Assembly (NCBI GenBank): GCA_949127705.1
Contig: CASBQJ010000360.1
Location: 1 to 9,376 of the forward strand
Reading direction: 5' to 3'
DNA: 9,376 nucleotides
Source of the DNA: Synechococcales cyanobacterium PMM_0085
GTDB lineage: Bacteria > Cyanobacteriota > Cyanobacteriia > Elainellales > Elainellaceae
Part shown: in pieces, positions 1-6,144 of the stretch
How positions within the stretch are numbered: position 1 is the first letter of the stretch
Layout: each line of letters opens with the position of its first letter
Position numbers and translations under genes: made by a program
Notes under the pieces: model-generated
The model's database searches: none
The model's input: only the letters and a program-made list of their open reading frames with translations
What the model was told of the DNA's origin: nothing

Positions 1-133
1 ATCGTAAAGAGGGGGAGTTTTTTTCACAGCGTTCTTAAGATTGTGAGTGGTATCTAATCTTAGAATGCTGCCTCCCCCTCTAGCTTCCCTCTCATGCTCA
101 AATCCCCAAGTGGTAAACGGTTCAAGCCTTGTA
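1..133. other. Gene-free left edge beyond the truncated transposase
   Basis: No protein or RNA gene is recognised here. The minus strand has one frame that stays open to the window edge (roughly 150 down to 1), but it has no good start and runs through a fold-back, so I do not call it a gene. The stretch lies beyond the point where the transposase frame stops resembling its family, and may be host DNA or a second small element. Its main visible structure is the inverted repeat at 8-81. Confidence 0.5.
8..81. repeat. Imperfect fold-back (nested inverted repeats)
   Basis: The outer arms AGAGGGGGAG (8-17) and CTCCCCCTCT (72-81) are perfect reverse complements over 10 bases. Inside them a second pair, GCGTTCTTAAGATT (29-42) and AATCTTAGAATGC (57-69), pairs with one bulge and one mismatch. 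The 74-base unit could therefore fold into one long hairpin. No clean U-run follows on either strand, so a terminator is not obvious. A small non-autonomous element or a repetitive hairpin is as likely. Confidence 0.6.
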
Positions 134-2440
134 TCATCCACTTTTGTCAGTCAACCAGCTCCTAACCTCTAAAATAAAACCCTCGTATTCCATATCAAAA
201 GGATTTTCTCTGAGCTCTTTATTGAGGTTCCGAATTAAATGTACCCAGCATTTTTGTTGTTTACATGGAACAGAGTCATAGCCAGTATAAAAATCAGAAA
301 TTAAGACACCTTCATATTTCTCCAAAATTTGATGAACAATATCGGTCTCCCGTGTCTCTGTCAACTTAAAAATGACGTATTTGCCATTTGTAAATACCCA
401 TACATACCAATTAACTCCCTCGATGGTAAAGTTCGTTTCGTCAACATGAACAGAAGGACTATCTAACAATCGCTTTATAATAGATTGCTCTGTTTCTGAA
501 TAATATTTGGCTAAATTTCTTACAAAATGCGTAATGCGACTAGAAGACATCTCTTCTTTAAATTGCTCTTTCGCTAATTCAAGAATGCTTTCAAAGGGTA
601 AACGTAGAGAAATTCTTTGATAGACAATCCATGATTTAAATTTATGCCCATAAAATTGGCGATCCTCAAATTCTAAAATTTTGGGAGGAGAACATTTTCG
701 ATGGCACTTAATACAGTATCCGTGAAAACCAATATATTTCGTTACAACTTTCTTAATCCCGTTTTTTGTAAGAACAAGATCAATAATGGTTCTAGTAGTG
801 CTAGTTTCCATTAATCTGAGAGGACTAGAACCACATTTTAAGCAAGTATCTACTTGCGGTACTTGCACAATTTTATTTGGTTTCGGTGCAGGTCTTGATG
901 GGTTTGCTCCTCCTCGTTTATGTCCTTCAATTAGTTGCCCTTGGCTAAAACTGATTTTCTTTTTCTCATACTTAACGTTAGCGAACCTAAGAATCATCTC
1001 AAACTGGCTGCTAATTTTTTCTCCTGCTTCTGAAAGCTGTGATTTAGGTGTCTGAGCAAAATCAATATCAGATAAAATATCGGAAGAACTCTTAATCCTT
1101 TCAAGCTCATCAACCAAGAGATTTAGAGCACAACAGTCTTCCTGGTTATACGTTATCAGTTTTGATTTGTATTGACTCTCATAACTATCATTCCAGTAAT
1201 GTCTCCAAACAAGACTCTGTATTCCAGAAGCATCAGTTGCTGTCCAAGTAGCTCCAACAAAGTTTGCAATTTCCTTTAATTTGTTAGAATACACTGGGAA
1301 ATATATCTTTCCATAAATTTGCTTATTGACATTGATTAAACGATCAATAAGTGCTTGATTATCAGTTTCATATCTTTTGTCAAGGATCTTCATCGCACGT
1401 AAATCATAACTACCGTAATGGTAGATTGGTGCATCAGGATATTGATTGATAATTCCTAAAAAATCCCACCAAATTTTTCTTTCATCTTCAATGTCATCTG
1501 CCCAGAAAGGATGATATTCTATGTTCTCACCCTGACGAACTAACAACCCAATTAGGTAGTATAAGTTCAAATCGGGCAATCCTTCAATATCTAAATATAA
1601 CTCAGTCTCTTGCCGTGCCAAAGTAGGGATCTCTTGCAAATAGATTTTGCCAGTACGAATGGCAAGGGCTTGCAATTTAAGGTCATGACTCACTGGTGGA
1701 GATTTTTTAGCTCGTTTCTTACGCTTTCGAGGTCTGAATAAATATGAAAGTTGTTTAACAGTGAAAATGCCCTTCTTTTCATATTGACGAACTATTTTGG
1801 GAGTAACTTTATCTAAGAGACTTAAGTTATCTTCTTGTATTGCTTTTGCCTTGCATTGCTCTCTAAACTGACATATAGAACAGTGCTTGTTTAAGATGAC
1901 TGATGGCTCCTCTGGTGGAGAAGAATCATTTAACCATTTCTGCAATGGATCTAGTAATGGTGTGAGGACTTTATGGCTTTCCTCTAACTTGAGTCGTCGC
2001 GACTCACCTTTCATATTCACAATATGTCCTACCGCTGGGGACTTTCCCTGAATTTTCGTCAATACATAACTAGCAAACATCAAGCTTAGTTTGTCCGTAT
2101 TGTTGATAGTATGTGTTCCTATGAAAATCGTTAGCTCATAACTCAGATTGTTGACTCTCGCCAATATTGAGCAATAAGCCTGAAGATTATCAGCAGCTAG
2201 AGTGACATCAATTAGAAACTCATATCCTTTTTCAAGATTTGAAACGCTATAGGGATAAACATCAGTATGCTTTTGCTTAAGCAGTTCCAAGTTTTTAGCC
2301 TGATTTGCAAATTGATGCCTTCTTAAAATTTGTTCATATTCATGCGGCATTCCTCTCTCTTTGCCATACATCAACAAGTATGCTTTGCGAGGACATAGAG
2401 AATATGCTTGTACAACTTCAGAAGTTATTACGACATTCAT
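134..2440 (-). CDS. TM0106-type RecB-like/DEDD nuclease fused to a C-truncated IS66-type transposase
   Basis: A three-part protein of 768 residues. Residues 1-200 resemble the RecB-like part of TM0106-family nucleases, with Cys16 and C187-x2-C190-x5-C196 placed like the Fe-S cysteines of Cas4/AddB-type proteins. The PD-(D/E)XK residues are not convincing: the strands near 88-108 read CSIL and TIFIGTH with no ExK. Residues 280-445 form an RNase-H-like DEDD exonuclease domain with apparently intact motifs: LDIEG (D284, E286), HYGSYD (D346) and YNQED (D435). Residues 530-585 hold an IS66-like zinc ribbon (C533, C536, C576, C579, C583). From about 600 an IS66-type DDE domain begins: HVDET (D667), SDFYTGY (D716) and CWVHLIR (731-737). 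It ends only 31 residues after CWVHLIR, so the final catalytic Glu and the C-terminus are missing. The start fits the TM0106 N-terminus; no ribosome site is clear. The gene is AT-rich and lacks HIP1 sites, suggesting transfer. Transposition by this copy alone is unlikely; nuclease activity is untested. Confidence 0.85.
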   Translation of the reverse strand: MNVVITSEVVQAYSLCPRKAYLLMYGKERGMPHEYEQILRRHQFANQAKNLELLKQKHTDVYPYSVSNLEKGYEFLIDVTLAADNLQAYCSILARVNNLSYELTIFIGTHTINNTDKLSLMFASYVLTKIQGKSPAVGHIVNMKGESRRLKLEESHKVLTPLLDPLQKWLNDSSPPEEPSVILNKHCSICQFREQCKAKAIQEDNLSLLDKVTPKIVRQYEKKGIFTVKQLSYLFRPRKRKKRAKKSPPVSHDLKLQALAIRTGKIYLQEIPTLARQETELYLDIEGLPDLNLYYLIGLLVRQGENIEYHPFWADDIEDERKIWWDFLGIINQYPDAPIYHYGSYDLRAMKILDKRYETDNQALIDRLINVNKQIYGKIYFPVYSNKLKEIANFVGATWTATDASGIQSLVWRHYWNDSYESQYKSKLITYNQEDCCALNLLVDELERIKSSSDILSDIDFAQTPKSQLSEAGEKISSQFEMILRFANVKYEKKKISFSQGQLIEGHKRGGANPSRPAPKPNKIVQVPQVDTCLKCGSSPLRLMETSTTRTIIDLVLTKNGIKKVVTKYIGFHGYCIKCHRKCSPPKILEFEDRQFYGHKFKSWIVYQRISLRLPFESILELAKEQFKEEMSSSRITHFVRNLAKYYSETEQSIIKRLLDSPSVHVDETNFTIEGVNWYVWVFTNGKYVIFKLTETRETDIVHQILEKYEGVLISDFYTGYDSVPCKQQKCWVHLIRNLNKELRENPFDMEYEGFILEVRSWLTDKSG

Positions 2441-2449
2441 GGCATGAAT
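2435..2449. promoter_or_regulatory. Palindrome covering the nuclease-transposase start codon
   Basis: ATTCATG G CATGAAT is a perfect 7-base inverted repeat with one central base, and the ATG of the gene (2440-2438, minus strand) lies inside it. It could be a binding site for a regulator or for the element's own protein, or an mRNA structure hiding the start. Function is only inferred. Confidence 0.35.
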
Positions 2450-2782
2450 CGTGTTATGACCTTACCGATAATTCACTGGGGGCACTGATTTTTCAGAGAT
2501 AACGTCCATATATGTTCCCACACGAAACTTTCACTAACTGTCTCACTGATAACTGTCTGAGACGTTTAACTCGGACAAATAATCGGTGAAGTGGTGGGCC
2601 TTTTGACCCGACAGCGGCAGCGACATTAGGGAGACGCGATTGGCTAAGGCGAAAGGGTCAACCGATCGCCACTCCTACCATGCGATCGCCATCCCTAAAC
2701 CTTGCAGCATCTACAATCCGATCGCACCCAACTTTGAACAGGCGATCGCCCTTCTACGTGCCGGATGCGTTTTGCCGCCGAG
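2441..2782. other. Gene-free region between transposase and DUF1361 gene
   Basis: No supported gene is seen on either strand over 342 bases. The first 150 bases are AT-rich and repeat-bearing and probably belong to the mobile element. From about 2590 the composition changes to host-like: two HIP1 sites (2682-2689, 2742-2749) and several further GATCGC cores follow. A distant inverted pair TTGACCC (2603-2609) / GGGTCAA (2655-2661) is present, but no terminator with a U-run is visible. Confidence 0.6.
2464..2587. repeat. Repeat-rich block bounded by imperfect inverted repeats
   Basis: ACCGATAAT (2464-2472) and ATAATCGGT (2579-2587) are inverted copies matching at 8 of 9 positions. Between them are two CACTG copies (2474-2478, 2483-2487) and two adjacent direct repeats of the form CACT(GAT)AACTGTCT (2532-2543 without GAT; 2544-2558 with it). 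GTCTCA (2540-2545) pairs with TGAGAC (2558-2563). The arrangement suggests a transposon end with protein-binding repeats, or a small non-autonomous element; neither is shown. Confidence 0.45.
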
Positions 2783-3643
2783 CTAACCCAAGCCATCATC
2801 TCCCCTTTGCGCGGTCGCCCACCGCATCCTGATGCCAATCGTGAGCTGTTTCATGACCCAGTACGACACCGTTAGCACCACAAATATAATCACCATAACA
2901 ACCACAGGGCGCTTGGCGGTTAACGTATCCACCGTAGTAACTAGCACATTGCCAGGGTCGGTGACCAAATCCCAGCTATTGAAGCGCACAAACCGCCCCA
3001 GGTAAATCCCGACCGCACAAAGGGCATGGACAAGCAGTTCACCCGCAAGGATGTATCGTCTGGCTCCATAGTGTTTGAGGTAATAGCCCTGGTTCATCAA
3101 CGAAATCACGTAAGCCTCCATCCCCAGCAAAATGGCAACGATGTGGATGGGAGCGATCAATAAGACCAGGATCCAGGACGAAATTTGTCCTCTAGTGGTA
3201 GCGCGAATTAGATGAATGATGTCGGTAAGTAGGTAGGGAGCATTAGGTAAAAACGCAATAAATACCACCAGTCCTAACCACCACCCAGCAGAACGGAAGT
3301 TTTGTTGACGTTTGAAGAACACCAAGCTTAGAACTAACGCGATGATCGCGATCGCCACTAACCAAAACACGCTAACCAACGCCGAAGTATCTCCAGATAT
3401 AGCGCTCTGCAATACCTCTATTGTGCCGAAAAGGACGTTAGGCAATTTGGGCAAAAACCCAATTACGCCAATCACCACAACGATGCTGCTGAACCATCCT
3501 AATTTAGATTTCAGAATATTTTTGCGCCGAAATAGCACAAAACTCAAGACGAGGGGAATGAAGGCCAGGAAAAGATTCCAAAAGATCCAGCCGCTATAGG
3601 TGGAGGACAGAGCCGCAAAGACATCAGTGACCAGCGCTTGCAT
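2783..3643 (-). CDS. DUF1361-type multi-pass membrane protein with internal duplication
   Basis: A 286-residue, very hydrophobic protein with about seven or eight predicted membrane segments (around 20-38, 50-65, 90-110, 120-138, 155-175, 198-215 and 248-265). The motif FLPNAPYLLTDIIHL (131-145) is the hallmark I associate with DUF1361 proteins, whose function is unknown. Residues 28-79 and 100-146 look like two copies of one unit: LVLSFVLFRRK...GW...FLPKLPN against LVLSLVFFKRQ...GWW...FLPNAPY. From memory, single-unit family members are nearer 200-230 residues, so the extra length would come from this duplication. The ATG at 3643 is the only start before the first membrane segment; its ribosome site is weak. 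It appears to be transcribed alone, with gaps of over 250 bases on both sides. Confidence 0.8.
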   Translation of the reverse strand: MQALVTDVFAALSSTYSGWIFWNLFLAFIPLVLSFVLFRRKNILKSKLGWFSSIVVVIGVIGFLPKLPNVLFGTIEVLQSAISGDTSALVSVFWLVAIAIIALVLSLVFFKRQQNFRSAGWWLGLVVFIAFLPNAPYLLTDIIHLIRATTRGQISSWILVLLIAPIHIVAILLGMEAYVISLMNQGYYLKHYGARRYILAGELLVHALCAVGIYLGRFVRFNSWDLVTDPGNVLVTTVDTLTAKRPVVVMVIIFVVLTVSYWVMKQLTIGIRMRWATAQRGDDGLG

Positions 3644-3911
3644 AGGCTAACGGGAACAGCAGAGGTTAACTTGATTTTCTCTAGATTAACTAAATCTCTG
3701 CGGTCAGCCACTATTTTTCCCAGTGTGACTCGGCAACTGGTCTGACGCGGCGATCGCCTTGCCCCCCCTCAACGGTCAATTGCACCCATTCCAATGCCAT
3801 TGCAACCCGTGGCGGGGATTGATTCACCCCATACCTTCGTCTTATGTTGTCTACTACCGTCAACCATCGGCGCTGCGAACATCCGCATTTGGCTTGAGCT
3901 TAAAATTGAGC
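3644..3911. other. Gene-free spacer holding the DUF1361 gene promoter region
   Basis: 268 bases without a supported gene. One HIP1 site lies at 3750-3757. The AT-rich part next to the DUF1361 start (about 3660-3720) contains the small inverted repeat AGATT-AACTA-AATCT and is the likely promoter area for that minus-strand gene, but I cannot name convincing -35/-10 boxes. The rest shows nothing I recognise. Confidence 0.5.
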
Positions 3912-4529
3912 TTAGAAGCGGTGCCCAATCCCCACTTGCCACTGCACCGCATCGCTGCCCACCATTGTGTTGGGCTGATAGCGCATATCGCCATAGACAA
4001 TCACCCGACGGTTAATCGACGTTTCAATGCCTGTGGTCAACACCACACCGTCACGGCTACCGACTGGCGTTGGTTGGCCGGGTTGCACAATGGCATACCC
4101 TGCACCCGCATACACATTCGTATTGGCACCCACGGGCAGGTCATAGGACAGCACGGGCGTCACAGATTCTACCTGCTCACCCACGACTACCGTACCGCGC
4201 ACCGATAGTTGAGAATTGGGTAAATCAAGTCGCCCTTGCAACTGGGTGGGGGGCAGGTCAGCCGCATTGCCGGTGCCGGGGGTAGACGGGTTTCTGGGTC
4301 GGCTGATCACTTGATCCACCAGCCAAAGGGCAGAGTTGCCCGTTCTGACTAAGGTGCGAAAGCTATCGTTGAGGTTGTCGCCATCTAGAGTGACACCCAG
4401 GTAGCTGCCAGACAGTCCCGCTGGCTGGTTCGCTGGCTCCGCGTGGGCTGGAGATAATTGGAGCAGGAGGGGGGCGATCGCTAGCCCAGAACTCGTCAGA
4501 ATTACCGCAATCCGGTTCGCGAGGTGCAT
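3912..4529 (-). CDS. Exported small protein, probable outer-membrane beta-barrel type
   Basis: A 205-residue protein with a clear Sec signal peptide: basic start, hydrophobic stretch at 8-24 and a likely cleavage after AHA (residue 30). The mature part alternates polar and hydrophobic residues in strand-like stretches (for example 107-117, 122-130, 136-148, 161-170, 173-185, 195-205) and ends in ...GIGHRF. A C-terminal Phe is typical of outer-membrane barrels. Residues 76-97 form a Pro/Gly/Thr-rich segment, perhaps a loop. The signal and architecture are seen directly; outer-membrane location is inferred and no specific function is recognised. It lies 96 bases after the 100-residue membrane protein gene on the same strand, with a possible terminator between, so it is probably a separate unit. 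Confidence 0.7.
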   Translation of the reverse strand: MHLANRIAVILTSSGLAIAPLLLQLSPAHAEPANQPAGLSGSYLGVTLDGDNLNDSFRTLVRTGNSALWLVDQVISRPRNPSTPGTGNAADLPPTQLQGRLDLPNSQLSVRGTVVVGEQVESVTPVLSYDLPVGANTNVYAGAGYAIVQPGQPTPVGSRDGVVLTTGIETSINRRVIVYGDMRYQPNTMVGSDAVQWQVGIGHRF

Positions 4530-4614
4530 AGATGCTAATGACAGAAATAGAGTGGCTAGGAATTCCTTTCGCCCCTAAGCGACGGCTCTCCGGAGATTTC
4601 TGCCCATCGCAATA

Positions 4615-4642
4615 ATTCTGGCAGCCTAGGCAGAGCCAGAAT
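4615..4642 (-). terminator. Possible hairpin terminator at the end of the sufR-side operon
   Basis: ATTCTGGC (4615-4622) and GCCAGAAT (4635-4642) form a perfect 8-base stem around a 12-base loop that itself contains GCCTAGGC. The stop codon of the 100-residue protein (4628-4626) lies in the loop. On the minus strand the stem is followed by TATTG rather than a real U-run, so termination is plausible but weak. Confidence 0.35.
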
Positions 4643-4928
4643 CAGAAAAATCCTGTGGGGCTGATGCGGCTGAATCAGACTGCATCAGAGACGGATAAAT
4701 TAACAAGAAAAAACCCATCCACGCCAAGAGTGGAATCGCCACTAATACAGTCACCCAAATAATTTTTAGCAGCACCCAGCTAGCGGCAATTAGCCCAAAC
4801 CCGGTCAGCAATATTGACCAGGGCTGACACCACCACGGTTTGGCTTGCCAAACACTGTCAGACTGACGGGTAGGCTGCTGAACCGGGGGCTGTTGAGCCG
4901 GGGGCTGTGGATTGGGCTGGACTGTCAT
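4626..4928 (-). CDS. Small two-helix membrane protein, conserved in cyanobacteria (DUF6737-like)
   Basis: A 100-residue protein. The first 28 residues are Pro/Gln-rich and disordered-looking (repeated PPxQQP). Then comes PWWCQPWSILLTG (31-43), followed by two closely spaced membrane helices (about 38-57 and 59-82) and a Ser/Ala/Asp-rich tail. The PWWCQPWSI motif with the double helix matches my recollection of short cyanobacterial proteins annotated DUF6737; the name is from memory and the function is unknown. Its ATG overlaps the stop of the upstream 140-residue gene as ATGA (4928-4925), so the two are almost certainly translationally coupled. Both lie directly behind sufR. Confidence 0.75.
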   Translation of the reverse strand: MTVQPNPQPPAQQPPVQQPTRQSDSVWQAKPWWCQPWSILLTGFGLIAASWVLLKIIWVTVLVAIPLLAWMGFFLLIYPSLMQSDSAASAPQDFSDSGSA

Positions 4929-5347
4929 AGCTGGTTCGAAGCAGTAGGGTCGCTGCTCTGCTGAATTCGGAGTTTGGCTTTTTGCTCAAACCAACTGACG
5001 ACCTGCGAAACGCTCAAGGCATCGATCGCCACGCCTGTTTCAGCGGAAATTTGCCGCAAGGGTTTGAGTGAGGAGATGACTAATCGACCAAAAAATACTT
5101 TGAATTCTTCGTCAAACCCGCGCTCAAGATGCAGAACTGGGTCTTGCTCCACCCAGTCGGCAATCTGCTGGGGGCTTAACTCGGCGATCGCATCCCCCGA
5201 CTGCTGGGCAATTTGTTTCAGCGCCCGCAGTGAGTAAATGGCAACCCGAGTGGAAAAGCGATCGCCTGAGGTCATCAGGGCGCGATCGACTTCGGCACAT
5301 TCATCAGGGGTGAGAAATTCCATCGGAGCGGGCTGAGAATTCGTCAT
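4925..5347 (-). CDS. Conserved-looking soluble protein of two helical repeats, unknown function
   Basis: A 140-residue soluble protein without signal peptide or membrane segment. I do not recognise a named family. It holds an internal duplication: residues about 29-70 (RFSTRVAIYSLRALKQIAQQ, then AIAELSPQQIADWVEQD) and about 79-126 (EFKVFFGRLVISSLKPLRQI, then AIDALSVSQVVSWFEQK). Each half is a pair of predicted helices ending in a W-[VF]-E-Q motif. The gene starts 21 bases after the sufR stop and overlaps the next gene by ATGA, so all three may form one transcript. A role linked to Fe-S metabolism would be guilt by association only. No strong ribosome site precedes the ATG at 5347. Confidence 0.7.
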   Translation of the reverse strand: MTNSQPAPMEFLTPDECAEVDRALMTSGDRFSTRVAIYSLRALKQIAQQSGDAIAELSPQQIADWVEQDPVLHLERGFDEEFKVFFGRLVISSLKPLRQISAETGVAIDALSVSQVVSWFEQKAKLRIQQSSDPTASNQL

Positions 5348-5368
5348 AGACGCGTAGTGTCAGAAAAA

Positions 5369-6034
5369 TTACTTCGGTTGAATTAAATAGCCGCAGCGAT
5401 GTTCCCCATTGGCTTGCCAGTGCGTCCGCTGCACTCTACAGCCTTGCAGCGCCAGTTCAAACATATCTAGCTCGTGACCACAGACGCTCGGAAATGACTC
5501 AGCAATTTGGGAAATCGCGCAGTTGTATTCCGTGATGATGTATTCGGGAGCGCTGCTGCCGGAACCATCACCGCCTGCTTCACCGTCTACCGTATGCCAT
5601 TCTGCCATGTAACCTTCTAAGCGGCGCAGTTCTACCAGGCGAGCCACGCGCTCTGCCAGTGAGCCTAAGCCCACCTGCTTGCGGTAGTCTTGCGCCTTTT
5701 GCTCCCACTGCTTGCGCAAAATCGTGCCCATTTGGTCGGGCCCGACCGTTTGCGCCAGGGTGTTTAACAGCGAAACGGCAAAGTCGTTGTAGCGCTCTGG
5801 GAGGCGATCGCGTCCCTCTCGACTGAGGCTATATAGATGGTTGGGTCGTCCCATCCCCGCCTGAACCGTTTCCCGCTCAATGAGCCCTTCATCTTCCAAA
5901 TCCTTCAGGTGGCGGCGCACCGCTTGAGGACTAATACCCAAATGCTCAGCTAATGCCTGCGCACTAATCGGCCCCTGTTTCACCAGATGGTGCAGGATAT
6001 CTTGCTTGGTGGATGGTTCTTGAATCGTTGTCAT
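5369..6034 (-). CDS. sufR: SufR, iron-sulfur cluster-sensing repressor of the suf operon
   Basis: A 221-residue DeoR/ArsR-like winged-helix regulator. The helix-turn-helix lies at about 22-45 (ISAQALAEHLGISPQAVRRH) and the wing at about 51-68, with the MGRPNHLYSLS pattern typical of SufR. The C-terminal half carries four cysteines spaced C172-x12-C185-x13-C199-x14-C214, the spacing I recall for Synechocystis SufR, which binds [4Fe-4S]. Known role: as a holo-protein it represses sufBCDS and its own gene; loss of the cluster relieves repression. A Gly/Ser-rich linker (150-162) sits between the domains. It is transcribed away from ftrC-sufBCD across a region with two operators, so autoregulation is expected. 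Start at 6034 gives the expected length. Confidence 0.95.
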   Translation of the reverse strand: MTTIQEPSTKQDILHHLVKQGPISAQALAEHLGISPQAVRRHLKDLEDEGLIERETVQAGMGRPNHLYSLSREGRDRLPERYNDFAVSLLNTLAQTVGPDQMGTILRKQWEQKAQDYRKQVGLGSLAERVARLVELRRLEGYMAEWHTVDGEAGGDGSGSSAPEYIITEYNCAISQIAESFPSVCGHELDMFELALQGCRVQRTHWQANGEHRCGYLIQPK

Positions 6035-6078
6035 CTACCGATTCCAAAAAATAAAGCCAAAAAGACTTAGAATTGACT

Positions 6079-6108
6079 TTGACAACTTAGAGGTTGCTAA
6101 AGTACATT
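6079..6108 (+). promoter_or_regulatory. Probable sigma70-type promoter for ftrC-sufBCD
   Basis: A perfect -35 box TTGACA (6079-6084) is followed after 18 bases by TACATT (6103-6108), four of six matches to the -10 consensus. Transcription would start near 6115. SufR operator 1 begins inside the -35 box and fills much of the spacer, the expected position for repression by blocking RNA polymerase. A start point has not been measured. Confidence 0.6.
6083..6096. promoter_or_regulatory. SufR operator 1 (CAAC-N6-GTTG)
   Basis: CAAC (6083-6086), six bases TTAGAG, GTTG (6093-6096) is an exact match to the SufR binding motif known from Synechocystis. It overlaps the -35 box of the rightward promoter and lies 49 bases from the sufR start, so it could control both directions. 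Confidence 0.85.
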
Positions 6109-6130
6109 TACACTTTAGAATGGACTTAAG

Positions 6131-6144
6131 CAACCCAGAAGTTG
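6131..6144. promoter_or_regulatory. SufR operator 2 (CAAC-N6-GTTG)
   Basis: CAAC (6131-6134), CCAGAA, GTTG (6141-6144) is a second perfect match, centred 48 bases from operator 1. It lies downstream of the predicted -10 box and upstream of the ftrC start. It may block elongation, control a second promoter (AT-rich TTTTAATTATAG follows at 6145-6156), or bind cooperatively with operator 1. Confidence 0.8.

Larger units (their letters stand above)
134..2592 (-). mobile_element. Probable remnant of an IS66-like element carrying a nuclease-transposase gene
   Basis: The extent is inferred, not proven. It runs from the truncated transposase 3' end to the last repeat-like sequence upstream of its start. 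Support comes from the IS66-type DDE and zinc-ribbon domains, the sharp drop in GC relative to the neighbours, the absence of GCGATCGC over the first 2.6 kb, and short repeats at 2464-2587 that could be a terminal region. No matching right-hand inverted repeat or target duplication was found, as expected if the 3' end was deleted. Confidence 0.5.

Noticed and set aside
105..131. tRNA-like T-arm (CGGTTCAAGCC)
   Set aside because: The short match lacks acceptor, D and anticodon stems around it; no cloverleaf can be drawn.
1..150. Minus-strand frame open to the window edge
   Set aside because: About 50 codons, no ATG start, reads through the fold-back at 8-81 and resembles no protein I know.
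2474..2563. CRISPR-like array from the repeated CACTG/AACTGTCT words
   Set aside because: Units are only 5-15 bases, spacing is irregular and there are no spacers of constant length or cas genes. The Cas4-like cysteine pattern belongs to the TM0106-type domain and is not evidence of a CRISPR locus.
3759..4208. 149-codon plus-strand frame
   Set aside because: It lies largely opposite the exported beta-barrel-like protein; its His/Arg-rich composition is typical of an antisense shadow and it has no ribosome site.
4558..4596. Perfect small palindromes AGGAATTCCT and TCTCCGGAGA as operators or terminators
   Set aside because: They have no loop and no U-run, and short palindromes of this size arise by chance; nothing ties them to regulation.
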